From Corynebacterium sp. NML140438 (GTDB lineage Bacteria; Actinomycetota; Actinomycetes; Mycobacteriales; Mycobacteriaceae), in assembly GCF_001875725.1 (NCBI RefSeq), contig NZ_MLCQ01000029.1, positions 186,001 through 250,000 on the forward strand: a stretch of 64,000 nucleotides of DNA. The letters are read 5' to 3'. The translations under genes were made by a program, and so were the position numbers. Position 1 is the first letter of the stretch. Each line of letters starts with the position of its first letter. Below the pieces are notes generated by a model, which saw only the letters and a list, made by a program, of their open reading frames with translations, had not been told where the DNA came from and searched no databases. Positions 1 to 8,058 of this stretch are shown in pieces.

Positions 1-936
1 CACCCGAGGGCTGCCCGGCGGCCAGCGATGGTGTCGCGGACCTCGCGGACGAACTGATCGGGGTACCGACGCAAGAACGACGGCGAGTAGCGGAGGAAGA
101 CATACCCCCTGTTGGCGATCATCTTCTGTCGCTCGAACTCTTCCTGCCGCGCGCGTTCGGCGTTGGGTCCCTGGTATTTCACGTTGCCGTCGATCTCGAT
201 GAGCAGCCAGCCGTCGACGCAGAGGTCCGCGTAGCGTCCAGCCACTTCGTACTGCGTAAACAAAGGGCCGATCCCCGCCCGGATCAGCAGAGCGCGTGCG
301 AAAGATTCGTAGGGCGAACCGGAATCCGCGACACAGTGCCGGATGCACTCCCGGACCACGGCAACGCCCTTTAGCCTGCCAAGTTGGGATGCCTCCCGTT
401 CAAGAAGTTCAAACGTAAACCCACTACACCGAAGGTAGTCGGCAGCGACGAGCCCTTCGACGAAGCCGTAATGGCGGGCGATGTCAGCGAACGTTCGGAA
501 ACCGTTGGTAACCCGGTGGCCGTCGCGCAACGAGATTTCGTTGCTACGCAGCACCATGCGCCGAAACATTATCCCCTCCCGGTTTCGGCGAGATGGCGGG
601 CTCCCCCTCGAAAGCAGACACAGTTCGACGAGTTCTTCCGTCGTACTGATCACCCAAATGCCGTGCATGCGCGCGGCCGATCTTCCGACCAACACCGCTT
701 CCCTGCTCATCATCGCAGCAGCTTCGACGCGCAGCCACTGACGTTCGTGGAACCTCAGCTCTTTCCAGCCCTTCTCTGCATACACAATGCTCGTGTCGAG
801 CACCCGATACGGCCCTCGGAGTTTGTCGAGTTCCTTGTGGGAAAGAACCCGCTTGTCCACAATCCCCCCGCCGTAGCTCTTCCTTCCGTTCCTCCCACCG
901 TTGCTGTTGTGCCTTATGTGCTCTGTCAATCCCCAT
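1..936 (-). pseudogene. Frameshifted DUF559 / AbiEi-like protein gene, cut by window edge
   Basis: The minus strand encodes one protein in two frames. It starts at the ATG at 936 and reads MGIDRAHKAQQQRWEERK... for 24 codons. At the run of six C (864-869) the frame must change by one base. The next frame is then open without a stop from 863 to the window edge. The N-terminal half has the 'VxDTS...RSAARMHGIW...FRRMVLRSNEI' pattern of AbiEi-like antitoxin/DUF559 proteins. The C-terminal half carries a Vsr/DUF559 PD-(D/E)XK-like core (CVDGWLLIEIDGNVKYQG, followed by RGYVFLRY). In other actinobacteria these are single genes of about 300 aa of unknown function. Whether the G6 tract is a fixed mutation, a phase-variable tract or a sequencing error cannot be told from this copy. 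Confidence 0.75.
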
Positions 937-988
937 GTCTTTTCTGACGGCGAAAACCCGGCACCGGTTCCCTCCCGTCGCCGAAGGC

Positions 989-1231
989 CTACCCCGCGTT
1001 GCGCAGCGCGGTGGCCAGCGTGTTCATGGTGACCTGGATGGTCTTGGAAACGAGGAAGGTCTCGTCGCCGGCTCGGTAGCGGCGCAGCAGCTCGAGCTGG
1101 ACGGTGTTGAGCGGTAGTAGGTGTCGCGCAGATCGTAGCGGATAGCGCGGTTGAGCGTCGGGATTTGCTCAAGCAGGGAGAGTTAGTAGTAGCGCAGGCC
1201 AACATCGATTTCGTCTTCCAGGCACGGGCAT
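989..1231 (-). pseudogene. Degenerate ppc (phosphoenolpyruvate carboxylase) remnant 1
   Basis: No intact gene lies between 937 and 1282. Read on the minus strand, 989-1115 encodes PLNTVQLELLRRYRAGD... ending TLATALRNAG and a TAG stop, which resembles the extreme C-terminus of actinobacterial PEP carboxylase. Immediately upstream, in another frame and interrupted by a TAA (RYY*LSLLEQIPTLN), is a piece resembling an internal PEP carboxylase segment (DEIDVGLRYY). Most of the gene body between these parts is missing. The identification is from memory of the family, without an alignment. Confidence 0.55.
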
Positions 1232-1245
1232 TGAGTCTCCACCTA

Positions 1246-1273
1246 TTGACACTCCAGGCATACTAGTTATATA
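1246..1273 (+). promoter_or_regulatory. Promoter of the GntR-ABC operon (likely leaderless) with possible operator
   Basis: TTGACA (1246-1251) and TATATA (1268-1273) are spaced by 16 bases. The ATG at 1283 is only 9 bases after the -10 box and has no Shine-Dalgarno sequence, so the transcript is probably leaderless or nearly so. The inverted pair ACTA...TAGT (1262-1275) overlaps the -10 box and could be the operator of the GntR/YtrA-type repressor encoded by the first gene. Confidence 0.55.
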
Positions 1274-1282
1274 GTTACCCAC

Positions 1283-1636
1283 ATGAGTGGTAAACCCATA
1301 TACCGGCAGATTGCCGATGAACTACGCGACCTCATCGGCTCGGGTGTCCTTGCCCCAGGTGACCGTGTGCCATCCACCAACGAACTCGCCCATTTTCACT
1401 CCGTCAACCCCACAACCTCCGCGAAAGCACTAACCGAGCTATTCAACGAGGGGCTACTGGAAAAACGCCGAGGACTTGGCATGTTCGTGCTCGACAGCGC
1501 ACGTGAACAGGTACTGAACACTCGCCGCAAAGCTTTTCTCCATAACTTCGTCAAACCCTTCGTGCACGAAGCCGACCAGCTCGATTTCACCACCGAGGAA
1601 CTGACAACAATGATCACTAAGGAGCGTTCTCGATGA
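1283..1636 (+). CDS. GntR family (YtrA-type) transcriptional repressor
   Basis: This 117-aa protein has the GntR winged helix-turn-helix at about residues 5-70 (PIYRQIADELRDLI, then RVPSTNELA and GLLEKRRGLGMFV). It ends in a short helical tail instead of a large ligand-binding domain. That is the YtrA subfamily, whose members usually sit first in an operon with an ABC transporter and repress it. Here the stop codon overlaps the start of the ABC ATPase gene (ATGA), which supports the same role. The inducer cannot be predicted. Confidence 0.88.
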   Translation: MSGKPIYRQIADELRDLIGSGVLAPGDRVPSTNELAHFHSVNPTTSAKALTELFNEGLLEKRRGLGMFVLDSAREQVLNTRRKAFLHNFVKPFVHEADQLDFTTEELTTMITKERSR

Positions 1637-2316
1637 ATCCCGGCTTTTATGCTCTGGTCGGCCCAAACGCCGCCGGCAAAACCCACTACCTTCACACCTT
1701 GATGGGCCCGCACGCCGCGTTTGTCCCGGCTGGTGCGGACGCGAAGTTTGCGGGCACGACCGTGGACGACCATCTGCGCGCGGTCGCGGCCATCCACCCA
1801 CATGTAGAGCTCGACTTCCCCAACGCCCGCATCAGGGACCTCTCTGTTGGGCAGCGCCGCCTCCTCACCATCGAGGTAGCCCTAGCCATCGGCAAGGACC
1901 TGCTACTCCTCGACGAGCCGTTTGACGGCATCGACACCGCCACCCGCAAACAGGTCCGCCAGCGGCTGATTGACTACATCGCAGAGAACCCGCAGCGCAG
2001 CGTGGTGATGGCGTCGCATCGCCCGGAGGACTTCGTGGGTCTCGCCACCCATGTCATCCAGGTGTTTGATCGGGTGGTTTCGCACCCAGTCCCACTCGAC
2101 GACGCCCGCCTGCGTTTTCCGACGGTCACCGGCCCCACCGCCGAGATTAAAGAACTTATCGCCCGCTTCCCCGTCGCCGAGACGGCGAACCTCGGGCCAA
2201 CGACACGCGCCACTTTCGCTGAACCCCTCAGTGAGAACAATGTCCACCTGCCCATCGAGTACCCGGACGATGCCGAACTCATCGACCTCCTTGCAACAGA
2301 AAGGCCCACACGATGA
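1633..2316 (+). CDS. ABC transporter ATP-binding protein
   Basis: This 227-aa ATPase has Walker A GPNAAGKT (10-17), signature LSVGQ (70-74), Walker B LLLLDE (90-95) and an H-loop His at about 129 (ASHRPED). Only about 55 residues separate Walker A from the signature, so the alpha-helical subdomain is shorter than usual. It starts inside the gntR stop codon and its own stop overlaps the permease start, so the three genes form one translationally coupled operon. YtrA-linked transporters often respond to cell-wall antibiotics or export peptides; the substrate here is unknown. Confidence 0.88.
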   Translation: MNPGFYALVGPNAAGKTHYLHTLMGPHAAFVPAGADAKFAGTTVDDHLRAVAAIHPHVELDFPNARIRDLSVGQRRLLTIEVALAIGKDLLLLDEPFDGIDTATRKQVRQRLIDYIAENPQRSVVMASHRPEDFVGLATHVIQVFDRVVSHPVPLDDARLRFPTVTGPTAEIKELIARFPVAETANLGPTTRATFAEPLSENNVHLPIEYPDDAELIDLLATERPTR

Positions 2317-2996
2317 AACTCTTCCTCAGCCCCTTCAAGCCGCTGTCCTATCTGGTGGCACTGGCCGTATTACTGATCCTGGCCCCTCTGGGCCGTTTCT
2401 ACCGTGGAGATGGTTCCCTCTGGACTATCTTCGGAGGCTTCGCCCTGACCGCCCTATTTATCCTCGCTGGCACGCAGTGGAGCGCGTTAAACCAGCTCGG
2501 TGCGAGCTTTTCCGCGTGGATGAACTCGGCAACAATCACAGCCGTCTTTGCTGCGGTGGTACTTGGAGTGCCCACCGCGGCATCCTCGATCTACAACCAG
2601 TTCAAGAGCCCGTACTACCAGGCCTATGACCTGTTCCTCTTCACGAACGGCGCAGACGTACCCTGGGTAGACACTAACGGTGACCCCTACATCGTGGCGA
2701 ACGTCGGACAAGACACCACGTCGATGGCGTGGACGGTGCTGCTCCACATCGCGTTCTTCTTCGTGGCCGCCATCGTGGGAGTTGCGCTCGGTTTGGTCTA
2801 TGCATCCTTCGGCACGGGACGCGGCCTCATCACCGCATTTGCCACGTTCCTCATCGCGGTGGCGCTGTACTGGGCAATTGAGTCCCCTGTAGGCGATTGG
2901 GACACCGCCGCCGTCGGTGGCGTAAGCGCCGCGTGCCTAGTCACACTCGCTGTCAGCGCGGTGGCGTTTCGTAGCACGAAGCGCTTCGTGTGCTAG
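2313..2996 (+). CDS. ABC transporter membrane (permease) subunit, unrecognised family
   Basis: This 227-aa protein has about six hydrophobic segments, for example near residues 13-30, 40-57, 70-90, 140-165, 170-190 and 200-218. Segment four is followed by a glycine-rich turn. It has no soluble enzymatic domain. It overlaps the ATPase gene by four bases (ATGA) and is the last gene of the operon. It is most likely the membrane half of a small two-gene exporter. I do not recognise a named family. Confidence 0.75.
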   Translation: MKLFLSPFKPLSYLVALAVLLILAPLGRFYRGDGSLWTIFGGFALTALFILAGTQWSALNQLGASFSAWMNSATITAVFAAVVLGVPTAASSIYNQFKSPYYQAYDLFLFTNGADVPWVDTNGDPYIVANVGQDTTSMAWTVLLHIAFFFVAAIVGVALGLVYASFGTGRGLITAFATFLIAVALYWAIESPVGDWDTAAVGGVSAACLVTLAVSAVAFRSTKRFVC

Positions 2997-3026
2997 CAGC
3001 CACTCCCGTCCCTGTTACTTCTCCAA

Positions 3027-3218
3027 CTACTCGGAGCACAACAGCCCATGGCGGGAGCAGGCCGCCTCCCACGCCATCGGGCTGATTTTTATCACCATGC
3101 ACCGCTGGCACAGCGGGCAGATGCGCGGTGCGTCGTAGGGCCTGGCCGGGTCGAGTGGCCAGGCGATCTCGCTAGAGAGGACTGCGTCGGCGAGTTCCGT
3201 TGAATCCAGGATTTTCAT
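3027..3218 (-). CDS. bsaP: Biotin synthase auxiliary protein BsaP
   Basis: This 63-aa protein contains the compact cysteine/histidine pattern CPLCQRCMV followed by CSRHG near its C-terminus. That is the recognisable core of BsaP, the small protein that actinobacteria need for biotin synthase activity. It lies directly downstream of bioB on the same strand, with 92 bases between them, which is its usual context. The reading frame is intact although bioB is broken, so it may have no partner left or may have decayed too recently to show it. The start ATG at 3218 is the only reasonable one visible. Confidence 0.7.
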   Translation of the reverse strand: MKILDSTELADAVLSSEIAWPLDPARPYDAPRICPLCQRCMVIKISPMAWEAACSRHGLLCSE

Positions 3219-3310
3219 CAGGGCCCGGCTGACTACAGCGACTTGATGGTGTCATACAGAACACCGTGTCCGGAGTTCTGCTTCTGCCCCACCGTGGTGA
3301 TGCTCAGGCT

Positions 3311-4137
3311 TTAGGCTGGCTTCGCCCCGCCTTCCATCACTCGGTCGACGGCGTCGCGGTCCTTCTCCATCGGACGGCCGAACGTGGTCAGGTAATTGCC
3401 ACCAATGATGGCATTCGCGCCGCCTATGAGGACCGCTTCGGTGCCGTCGTCGCCAAGCGCGAGCGCCGTGCCACCGACGAAGCGCAGCTGGGTGGACAGC
3501 ATGGCCAGGCGGAACGCCGCGACGGCACGCAGTGCCTCACCCTGCGGCACCAAGGGGCAGCCTACGAACGGGGTTCCTGGGCGCGGATCGAGGAAGTTCA
3601 TCGGCACTTCATGCGCCTGGATTTCGGCCAACTGGGTGGCGAACTCGGCGCGCTGCTCGATGCTCTCACCCAAGCCGATGATGCCGCCGCAGCAGCAGGT
3701 CTCCATGCCCTCTGCCAGCACGTTCTCCAGCGTGTCCTTGCGCTCCTGCCAGGTGTGGGTGGTGACCCCACGTTAGGTAAGAACGACTCGGCGATTTCGA
3801 AGTTATGGTTGTAGCGCGACACGCCCATCTCGGCCAGTTGGCAAGCCTGGTCGCGAGGGAGGATGCCAAGTGATGCGGAGATGGAAATGTCCACCTCTTT
3901 CTGGATAGCCGTTACAGCCTCGGCAACCTGGTCGAGCAGCTGCTGGGTCGGGCCCTTCACGGCGGCGACGATGCAGAACTCGGAAGCGCCCATCTTCTCG
4001 GACTGCTTGGCGGCCTCGACAAGTTCGGCGATGTCCAGCGTCACGGCGCGCACCGGGGATTCGAACAGGCCGGACTGGGAGCAGAAGTGGCAGTCCTCAG
4101 TACAGCCACCGGTCTTCAGGGAGATGATCCCTTGCAC
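3311..4137 (-). pseudogene. bioB: bioB (biotin synthase) pseudogene: 5'-truncated and frameshifted
   Basis: The first piece (4137 to about 3770) reads [19 protein letters not shown] and keeps the radical-SAM CxxxCxxC motif. It continues to [17 protein letters not shown]. At the run of four C (3766-3769) the frame breaks, and a second frame carries on with [28 protein letters not shown], and the end of BioB ([13 protein letters not shown]...). The product would also lack the N-terminal 50-70 residues: an in-frame TGA lies directly upstream of the GTG at 4137, and unrelated sequence follows. Two independent lesions make this a pseudogene with good confidence, which suggests the strain cannot convert dethiobiotin to biotin unless another bioB exists. 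Confidence 0.88.
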
Positions 4138-4670
4138 TCATGCACCAGGACCTGGAACAGCGTGACTAATACTTGACTGTTGAGGTCTTCAGCGACCGTG
4201 TCGAAGTGACTAATCCTGGAGCCCCGTTGGTCGATCCCCAGCGTTTTATTGACTCGGCTTCCACAACTCGCAATCCACGTCTCGGCGAAGCGCTTCGCCT
4301 CGCACACTTCGTCGAGCAACGTGGAAGTGGTTGGGACAAGATTGTTGCGTCACTGGAGGCGGAACACTTTCCACCTGCGCCCATTCGCACAAATGGCACA
4401 ACCACCGTCACGCTGAGTGCCTACCGCCCGTTCAAGCTGATGACTACAGATGAAAAGATCGAAGCCGTCTACCAGCATGCATGCCTTGGATTTCTGGACA
4501 ATCGCGCGGTCACGAATACATCGATACGAAGTCGCTTCGGACTCAGGGATACACAGACCGCCCAGACGACCCATCTCATAAACGCCACCGTAGATGAAGG
4601 CCTCATCCGGCTCTACGACCCGAATACGAGAGCTCGCAACCGCCACTATGTTCCTTTTTGGGCCGAGTAG
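4134..4670 (+). pseudogene. 3' fragment of a COG2865-type (AlbA_2/RecG-like) ATP-binding protein gene
   Basis: From 4173 a frame of 165 codons reads VEVFSDRVEVTNPG..., then RNPRLGEALRLAHFVEQRGSG and a winged-helix-like tail ending HYVPFWAE. That is the C-terminal part of COG2865 proteins (putative transcriptional regulators/ATPases with an AlbA_2 domain). The family pattern continues upstream to 4134 ([11 protein letters not shown]) but is broken by an in-frame TAA at 4167-4169. The N-terminal AlbA_2 half is absent. The homology stops where the bioB homology on the other strand also stops, so both genes appear truncated by one event. Confidence 0.7.
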
Positions 4671-4818
4671 TTTTCTTGCTCCGTAACCAGAAAAGAGTGC
4701 CAAAACAGCCCGAAAACCACTCCAAAAACTCCTCTAGCTTGAGAAACGTTTTCTTACCTCTTTCTTGCTTCTGTGGCGGGTTTCAGGGAGATCCACTCAG
4801 CACCCCCGCTGCGAAAAC

Positions 4819-5039
4819 CTACCCCTCATTGCGCAGCGCGATGACCAGCCCACTCATGGCGACTTGGACATCTCGAACAGCGGGACGACGTAGACACTGC
4901 CCAGGCCGACCTCTTTAAACAGGACCATGGACTCGAGGATGCCGGAGACACCCCCGTGGGCGATGTCGACGACAGTACGGCGACTGGATTCGACCAGATC
5001 GAAGATCTCCTGCCCCCTCTTGCTCGGAGAGAATGCGGC
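4819..5039 (-). pseudogene. Degenerate ppc (phosphoenolpyruvate carboxylase) remnant 2
   Basis: The 626 bases between 4671 and metY hold no intact gene. On the minus strand, 4870-5039 reads FSPSKRGQEIFDLVESS then GGVSGILESMVLFKEVGLG and VVPLFEM. It resembles the middle of PEP carboxylase, where family members have a '...LEAxxLLKExGL...VPLFET' stretch. Directly downstream, in another frame, a tail VQVAMSGLVIALRNEG ends at the TAG at 4819-4821 and matches the PEP carboxylase C-terminus. This is a second, differently deleted copy of what is seen at 989-1231. I recognise nothing at 4671-4818 or 5040-5248. Confidence 0.5.
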
Positions 5040-5248
5040 CGAGCACCCAGTCTCAGAATCGGACGTCTTCGCGGACGTGATCAGCGGGCTAGACGGACGC
5101 TGAAGCCTCCTCCAATAGGGGAATCCAGTGCGCCAACTAACGCAGTACAGATAACACCCCCTGTCCTGGAAACGGAGGTCACGTCATCGCGAGCTACGGT
5201 ACTCGCAAGATTTATATTCACGCATAGCCACTGGTAAACAGGCGTCGC

Positions 5249-5289
5249 TAGACAGCTTGGTTCACACGAAACCTACCAAGCGTTACATT
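5249..5289 (+). promoter_or_regulatory. metYX promoter with degenerate McbR-like operator
   Basis: TTCACA (5261-5266) and TACATT (5284-5289) are spaced by 17 bases. The predicted transcription start falls at or next to the A of the ATG at 5297, so the mRNA is probably leaderless. TAGAC-N6-GTTCA (5249-5264) overlaps the -35 box and matches the McbR consensus TAGAC-N6-GTCTA in the left arm and in three of five bases in the right arm. McbR is the corynebacterial repressor of methionine and sulfur genes. Two stronger sites elsewhere in the window support the reading. Confidence 0.4.
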
Positions 5290-5296
5290 GTTCCCC

Positions 5297-6619
5297 ATGA
5301 CTCAATACGACAACAGCAATACGAAAGACTGGTCCTTCAACACCCGCACCATCCACGCCGGACAGGCCGTGGACAGCGACTACGGGGCCCGCAACCAACC
5401 CATCTACATGACCACCTCCTACGTGTTCGACAACGCTCAGCACGCAGCAGACCGCTTCAACCTCTCCAACCCAGGCCCGATTTACACCCGCCTGACCAAC
5501 CCAACCCAGCAGGCACTCGAAGACCGCATCGCGGACCTCGAGGGTGGCGTCGCAGCTACCGCATTCGCCTCTGGCATGGCTGCAGAGACCGCCGCCATCA
5601 CGAACCTGGCGTCGGCAGGTGACCACATCGTCACCTCGCCTCGCATCTACGGCGGCACCGAGACCCTGTTCCAGGTGACGCTGCCACGCCTCGGCATCGA
5701 CGTCACGTTCGTCGACAACCCTGACGATCCAGAGAGCTGGCAGGCGGCCGTCCAGCCGAACACGAAGGCGTTCTACGGCGAGACCTTCGGCAACCCGATC
5801 GCCGACGTCCTCGACATCCCGACCATCGCAGAGGTCGCGCACCGCAACCAGGTGCCACTGATTATCGATAACACCATGGCCACCGCTGCCCTGGTCCGCC
5901 CACTGGAGCTCGGCGCGGACATCGTGGTCGCTTCCACTACGAAGTTCTACACGGGCAACGGCGCAGCTATCGGCGGCGTCCTCGTCGACGGCGGCAAGTT
6001 CGACTGGACCGTCGAACGCGACGGCAAACCGGTCTTCCCGTACTTCGTCACCCCGGACCCGGCGTACCACGGCCTGAAGTACGCGGACCTCGGCGCACCG
6101 GCCTTCGCCCTGAAGGCTCGCGCTGGCATCCTGCGCGACACTGGCGCTGCAATCTCCCCGTTCAACGCGTGGGTTGCACTGCAGGGGCTGGACACGCTCA
6201 GCCTGCGCGTGGAGCGCCACAACGAGAACGCGCTGAAGGTGGCAAAGTTCCTCAGCGAGCACGACAAGGTGGCCAAGGTGAACTTCGCCGGCCTCGAGTC
6301 CTCTCCGTACTACGCGGTCAAGGAGAAGCTCGGCCTGCGCTACACCGGCTCGGTGCTCTCCTTCGAGGTCGCAGGCGACAAGGACGACCACACCAACGCC
6401 TGGAAGTTTATCGACGCCCTCAAGCTGCACTCGAACCTGGCGAACATCGGCGACGTCCGCTCCCTGGTGGTTCACCCGGCTACAACGACGCACTCCCAGT
6501 CGGACGCGGAGGGCCTGGCACGAGCCGGCATCTCCCAGGCAACCATCCGCCTGAGCGTCGGTATCGAAGACGCCGACGACATCATTGCGGACCTCGAGCG
6601 CGGATTCGCAGCGATCTAA
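5297..6619 (+). CDS. metY: O-acetylhomoserine sulfhydrylase (homocysteine synthase)
   Basis: This 440-aa PLP enzyme of the Cys/Met metabolism family makes homocysteine directly from O-acetylhomoserine and sulfide. The start of the protein (WSFNTRTIHAGQ), YTRLTNPTQQALEDRIADLEGG and the PLP-binding lysine Lys216 in ASTTKFYTGNG are typical. The C-terminus keeps HPATTTHSQ and IRLSVGIED. I chose the ATG at 5297 over an upstream TTG because the protein then begins MTQYDN and the promoter fits a leaderless transcript. metX follows after one base, so the two enzymes of this branch are co-transcribed. Confidence 0.96.
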   Translation: MTQYDNSNTKDWSFNTRTIHAGQAVDSDYGARNQPIYMTTSYVFDNAQHAADRFNLSNPGPIYTRLTNPTQQALEDRIADLEGGVAATAFASGMAAETAAITNLASAGDHIVTSPRIYGGTETLFQVTLPRLGIDVTFVDNPDDPESWQAAVQPNTKAFYGETFGNPIADVLDIPTIAEVAHRNQVPLIIDNTMATAALVRPLELGADIVVASTTKFYTGNGAAIGGVLVDGGKFDWTVERDGKPVFPYFVTPDPAYHGLKYADLGAPAFALKARAGILRDTGAAISPFNAWVALQGLDTLSLRVERHNENALKVAKFLSEHDKVAKVNFAGLESSPYYAVKEKLGLRYTGSVLSFEVAGDKDDHTNAWKFIDALKLHSNLANIGDVRSLVVHPATTTHSQSDAEGLARAGISQATIRLSVGIEDADDIIADLERGFAAI

Positions 6620-6620
6620 C

Positions 6621-7715
6621 ATGCCCAACCTGGCGCCTGAAGGCGAGCTGCAATTAGTCCCGATTGGCGACTTCACCACAGAGGCCGGAGCCACCATCCA
6701 GGACGCCCACATCGCATACCAGCGGTGGGGGCAGTTCCGGGGTGACCCGAAGGGCGACAACAACATCCTTGTTGTTGAGCACGCCTTAACCGGCGATTCC
6801 AACGCCGCCGAGTGGTGGAGCGGGGCGATTGGCCCCGGCAAAGCACTCGACACCGACACATGGTGCGTGATCTGCACCAACGTGATCGGGTCCTGCTACG
6901 GCTCGACTGGTCCTGCGAGCACGCATCCCGACGGCGCCGCATGGGGGTCGCGCTTCCCCGCACTTTCAGTCCGCGACCAGGTCCGCGCCGAACACACCCT
7001 GTTCACCCAGCTCGGTATTCACCGTGTGCATGCCATCATGGGAGGTTCCATGGGCGGTGCGCGCACCCTGGAGTGGACGCTGCTTTACCCCGAATCTGTC
7101 GGCTACGCCTGCGTCATGGCAGTCTCCGCGCGCGCAAGCGCCTGGCAGATCGGCATCCAGGAGGCTCAGATTTACGCCATCGTGCGCGACCCCAACTGGC
7201 ACGACGGCGACTACTACTCCACCGGCATCTCCCCCGATGAGGGACTGGCTGCCGCCCGGCGCATCGCACACCTCACCTACCGCGGTGAGCTCGAAATCGA
7301 CGAGCGCTTCGGCACCAGCGCCCAGGAGGGCGAAAACCCACTCGGCCCCTACCGCGAGCACGACCAGCGCTTCGCTGTGCAAAGCTACCTAGACTACCAG
7401 GGGCAAAAGCTCGTCAAACGTTTCGACGCCGGCGCCTACGTCACACTCACCGAAGCTATGAACCGCCACGACATCGGCCGCGGTCGCGGGGGCCTAAACA
7501 AAGCGCTGCACTCGTCGACGGTGCCGACGATGATTGTGGGCGTCGATACGGATATTTTGTACCCCTACCACCAGCAGGAACACATGTCCCGCAACCTGGG
7601 GAACCTGCTGGGGATGCACAAGCTGTCATCCCCGGTTGGCCACGACGCGTTTCTCGTCGAGGCCCGCCAGATGGACAACATCTTGCGCAACTTCATCGCG
7701 CTGACCAGCGCGTAA
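6621..7715 (+). CDS. metX: Homoserine O-acetyltransferase
   Basis: This 364-aa alpha/beta-hydrolase-fold enzyme acetylates homoserine, the first committed step of methionine synthesis. It supplies the substrate of the MetY enzyme encoded just upstream. The nucleophile elbow GGSMGG places the catalytic serine at residue 143. The other triad members are in MIVGVDTDILYP (Asp) and VGHDAF (His). NVIGSCYGSTGP is also characteristic of the family. The ATG at 6621 follows the metY stop after a single base. Longer frames from upstream start codons run inside metY and are unlikely. Confidence 0.96.
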   Translation: MPNLAPEGELQLVPIGDFTTEAGATIQDAHIAYQRWGQFRGDPKGDNNILVVEHALTGDSNAAEWWSGAIGPGKALDTDTWCVICTNVIGSCYGSTGPASTHPDGAAWGSRFPALSVRDQVRAEHTLFTQLGIHRVHAIMGGSMGGARTLEWTLLYPESVGYACVMAVSARASAWQIGIQEAQIYAIVRDPNWHDGDYYSTGISPDEGLAAARRIAHLTYRGELEIDERFGTSAQEGENPLGPYREHDQRFAVQSYLDYQGQKLVKRFDAGAYVTLTEAMNRHDIGRGRGGLNKALHSSTVPTMIVGVDTDILYPYHQQEHMSRNLGNLLGMHKLSSPVGHDAFLVEARQMDNILRNFIALTSA

Positions 7716-7722
7716 GATCCTT

Positions 7723-8058
7723 TTAGGAGCCCAGCGCGTCCACCGACCAGGCTAGCCACACCATCGCGGCGCCCAGGCCGGTGGAAAACGCGATATCGAA
7801 ACGCTTGGAGCGCACTGCCAGCAGACCAATGACTTGCGAGTCGCACGTCAGGCGCAGCAGTGCGCACCACAGCATGGTCGCCCCGAGTGTGAACGTGGCA
7901 CGCCGCCAATGATCCGTCAGCGACCACACCCCCGCGGCGACAAACCCCAGGATGAACACGCCGACCATCGCCACCTGCACGTTCCGTGGCAGGGGCGAGG
8001 GCGGGTTCCCAATGTCATGAGGGTTGTCCAGCGACAACCCTTCTGCCGAGTTAGGCAA
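7723..8058 (-). CDS. DUF3017 family small membrane protein
   Basis: This 111-aa protein has a short polar N-terminus and three hydrophobic segments (about residues 28-47, 53-75 and 88-108) with the pattern [20 protein letters not shown] and LAVRSKRFD. It matches DUF3017 proteins, which in corynebacteria and mycobacteria are encoded directly downstream of folD. Its start overlaps the last eight bases of folD, so it is translationally coupled to it. The function is unknown. It converges with metX, whose stop lies eight bases away. Confidence 0.8.
   Translation of the reverse strand: MPNSAEGLSLDNPHDIGNPPSPLPRNVQVAMVGVFILGFVAAGVWSLTDHWRRATFTLGATMLWCALLRLTCDSQVIGLLAVRSKRFDIAFSTGLGAAMVWLAWSVDALGS

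Noticed and set aside
384..947. 187-aa plus-strand open frame at the left end
   Set aside because: It is the shadow of the frameshifted DUF559-type gene on the other strand, whose motifs are clear.
935..1117. 60-aa plus-strand open frame
   Set aside because: It is antisense to the ppc-like C-terminal fragment, which explains the sequence better.
5273..6880. 535-aa minus-strand open frame opposite metY
   Set aside because: It is antisense to metY and metX, low in hydrophobic structure and without family motifs; long antisense frames are common in high-GC DNA.
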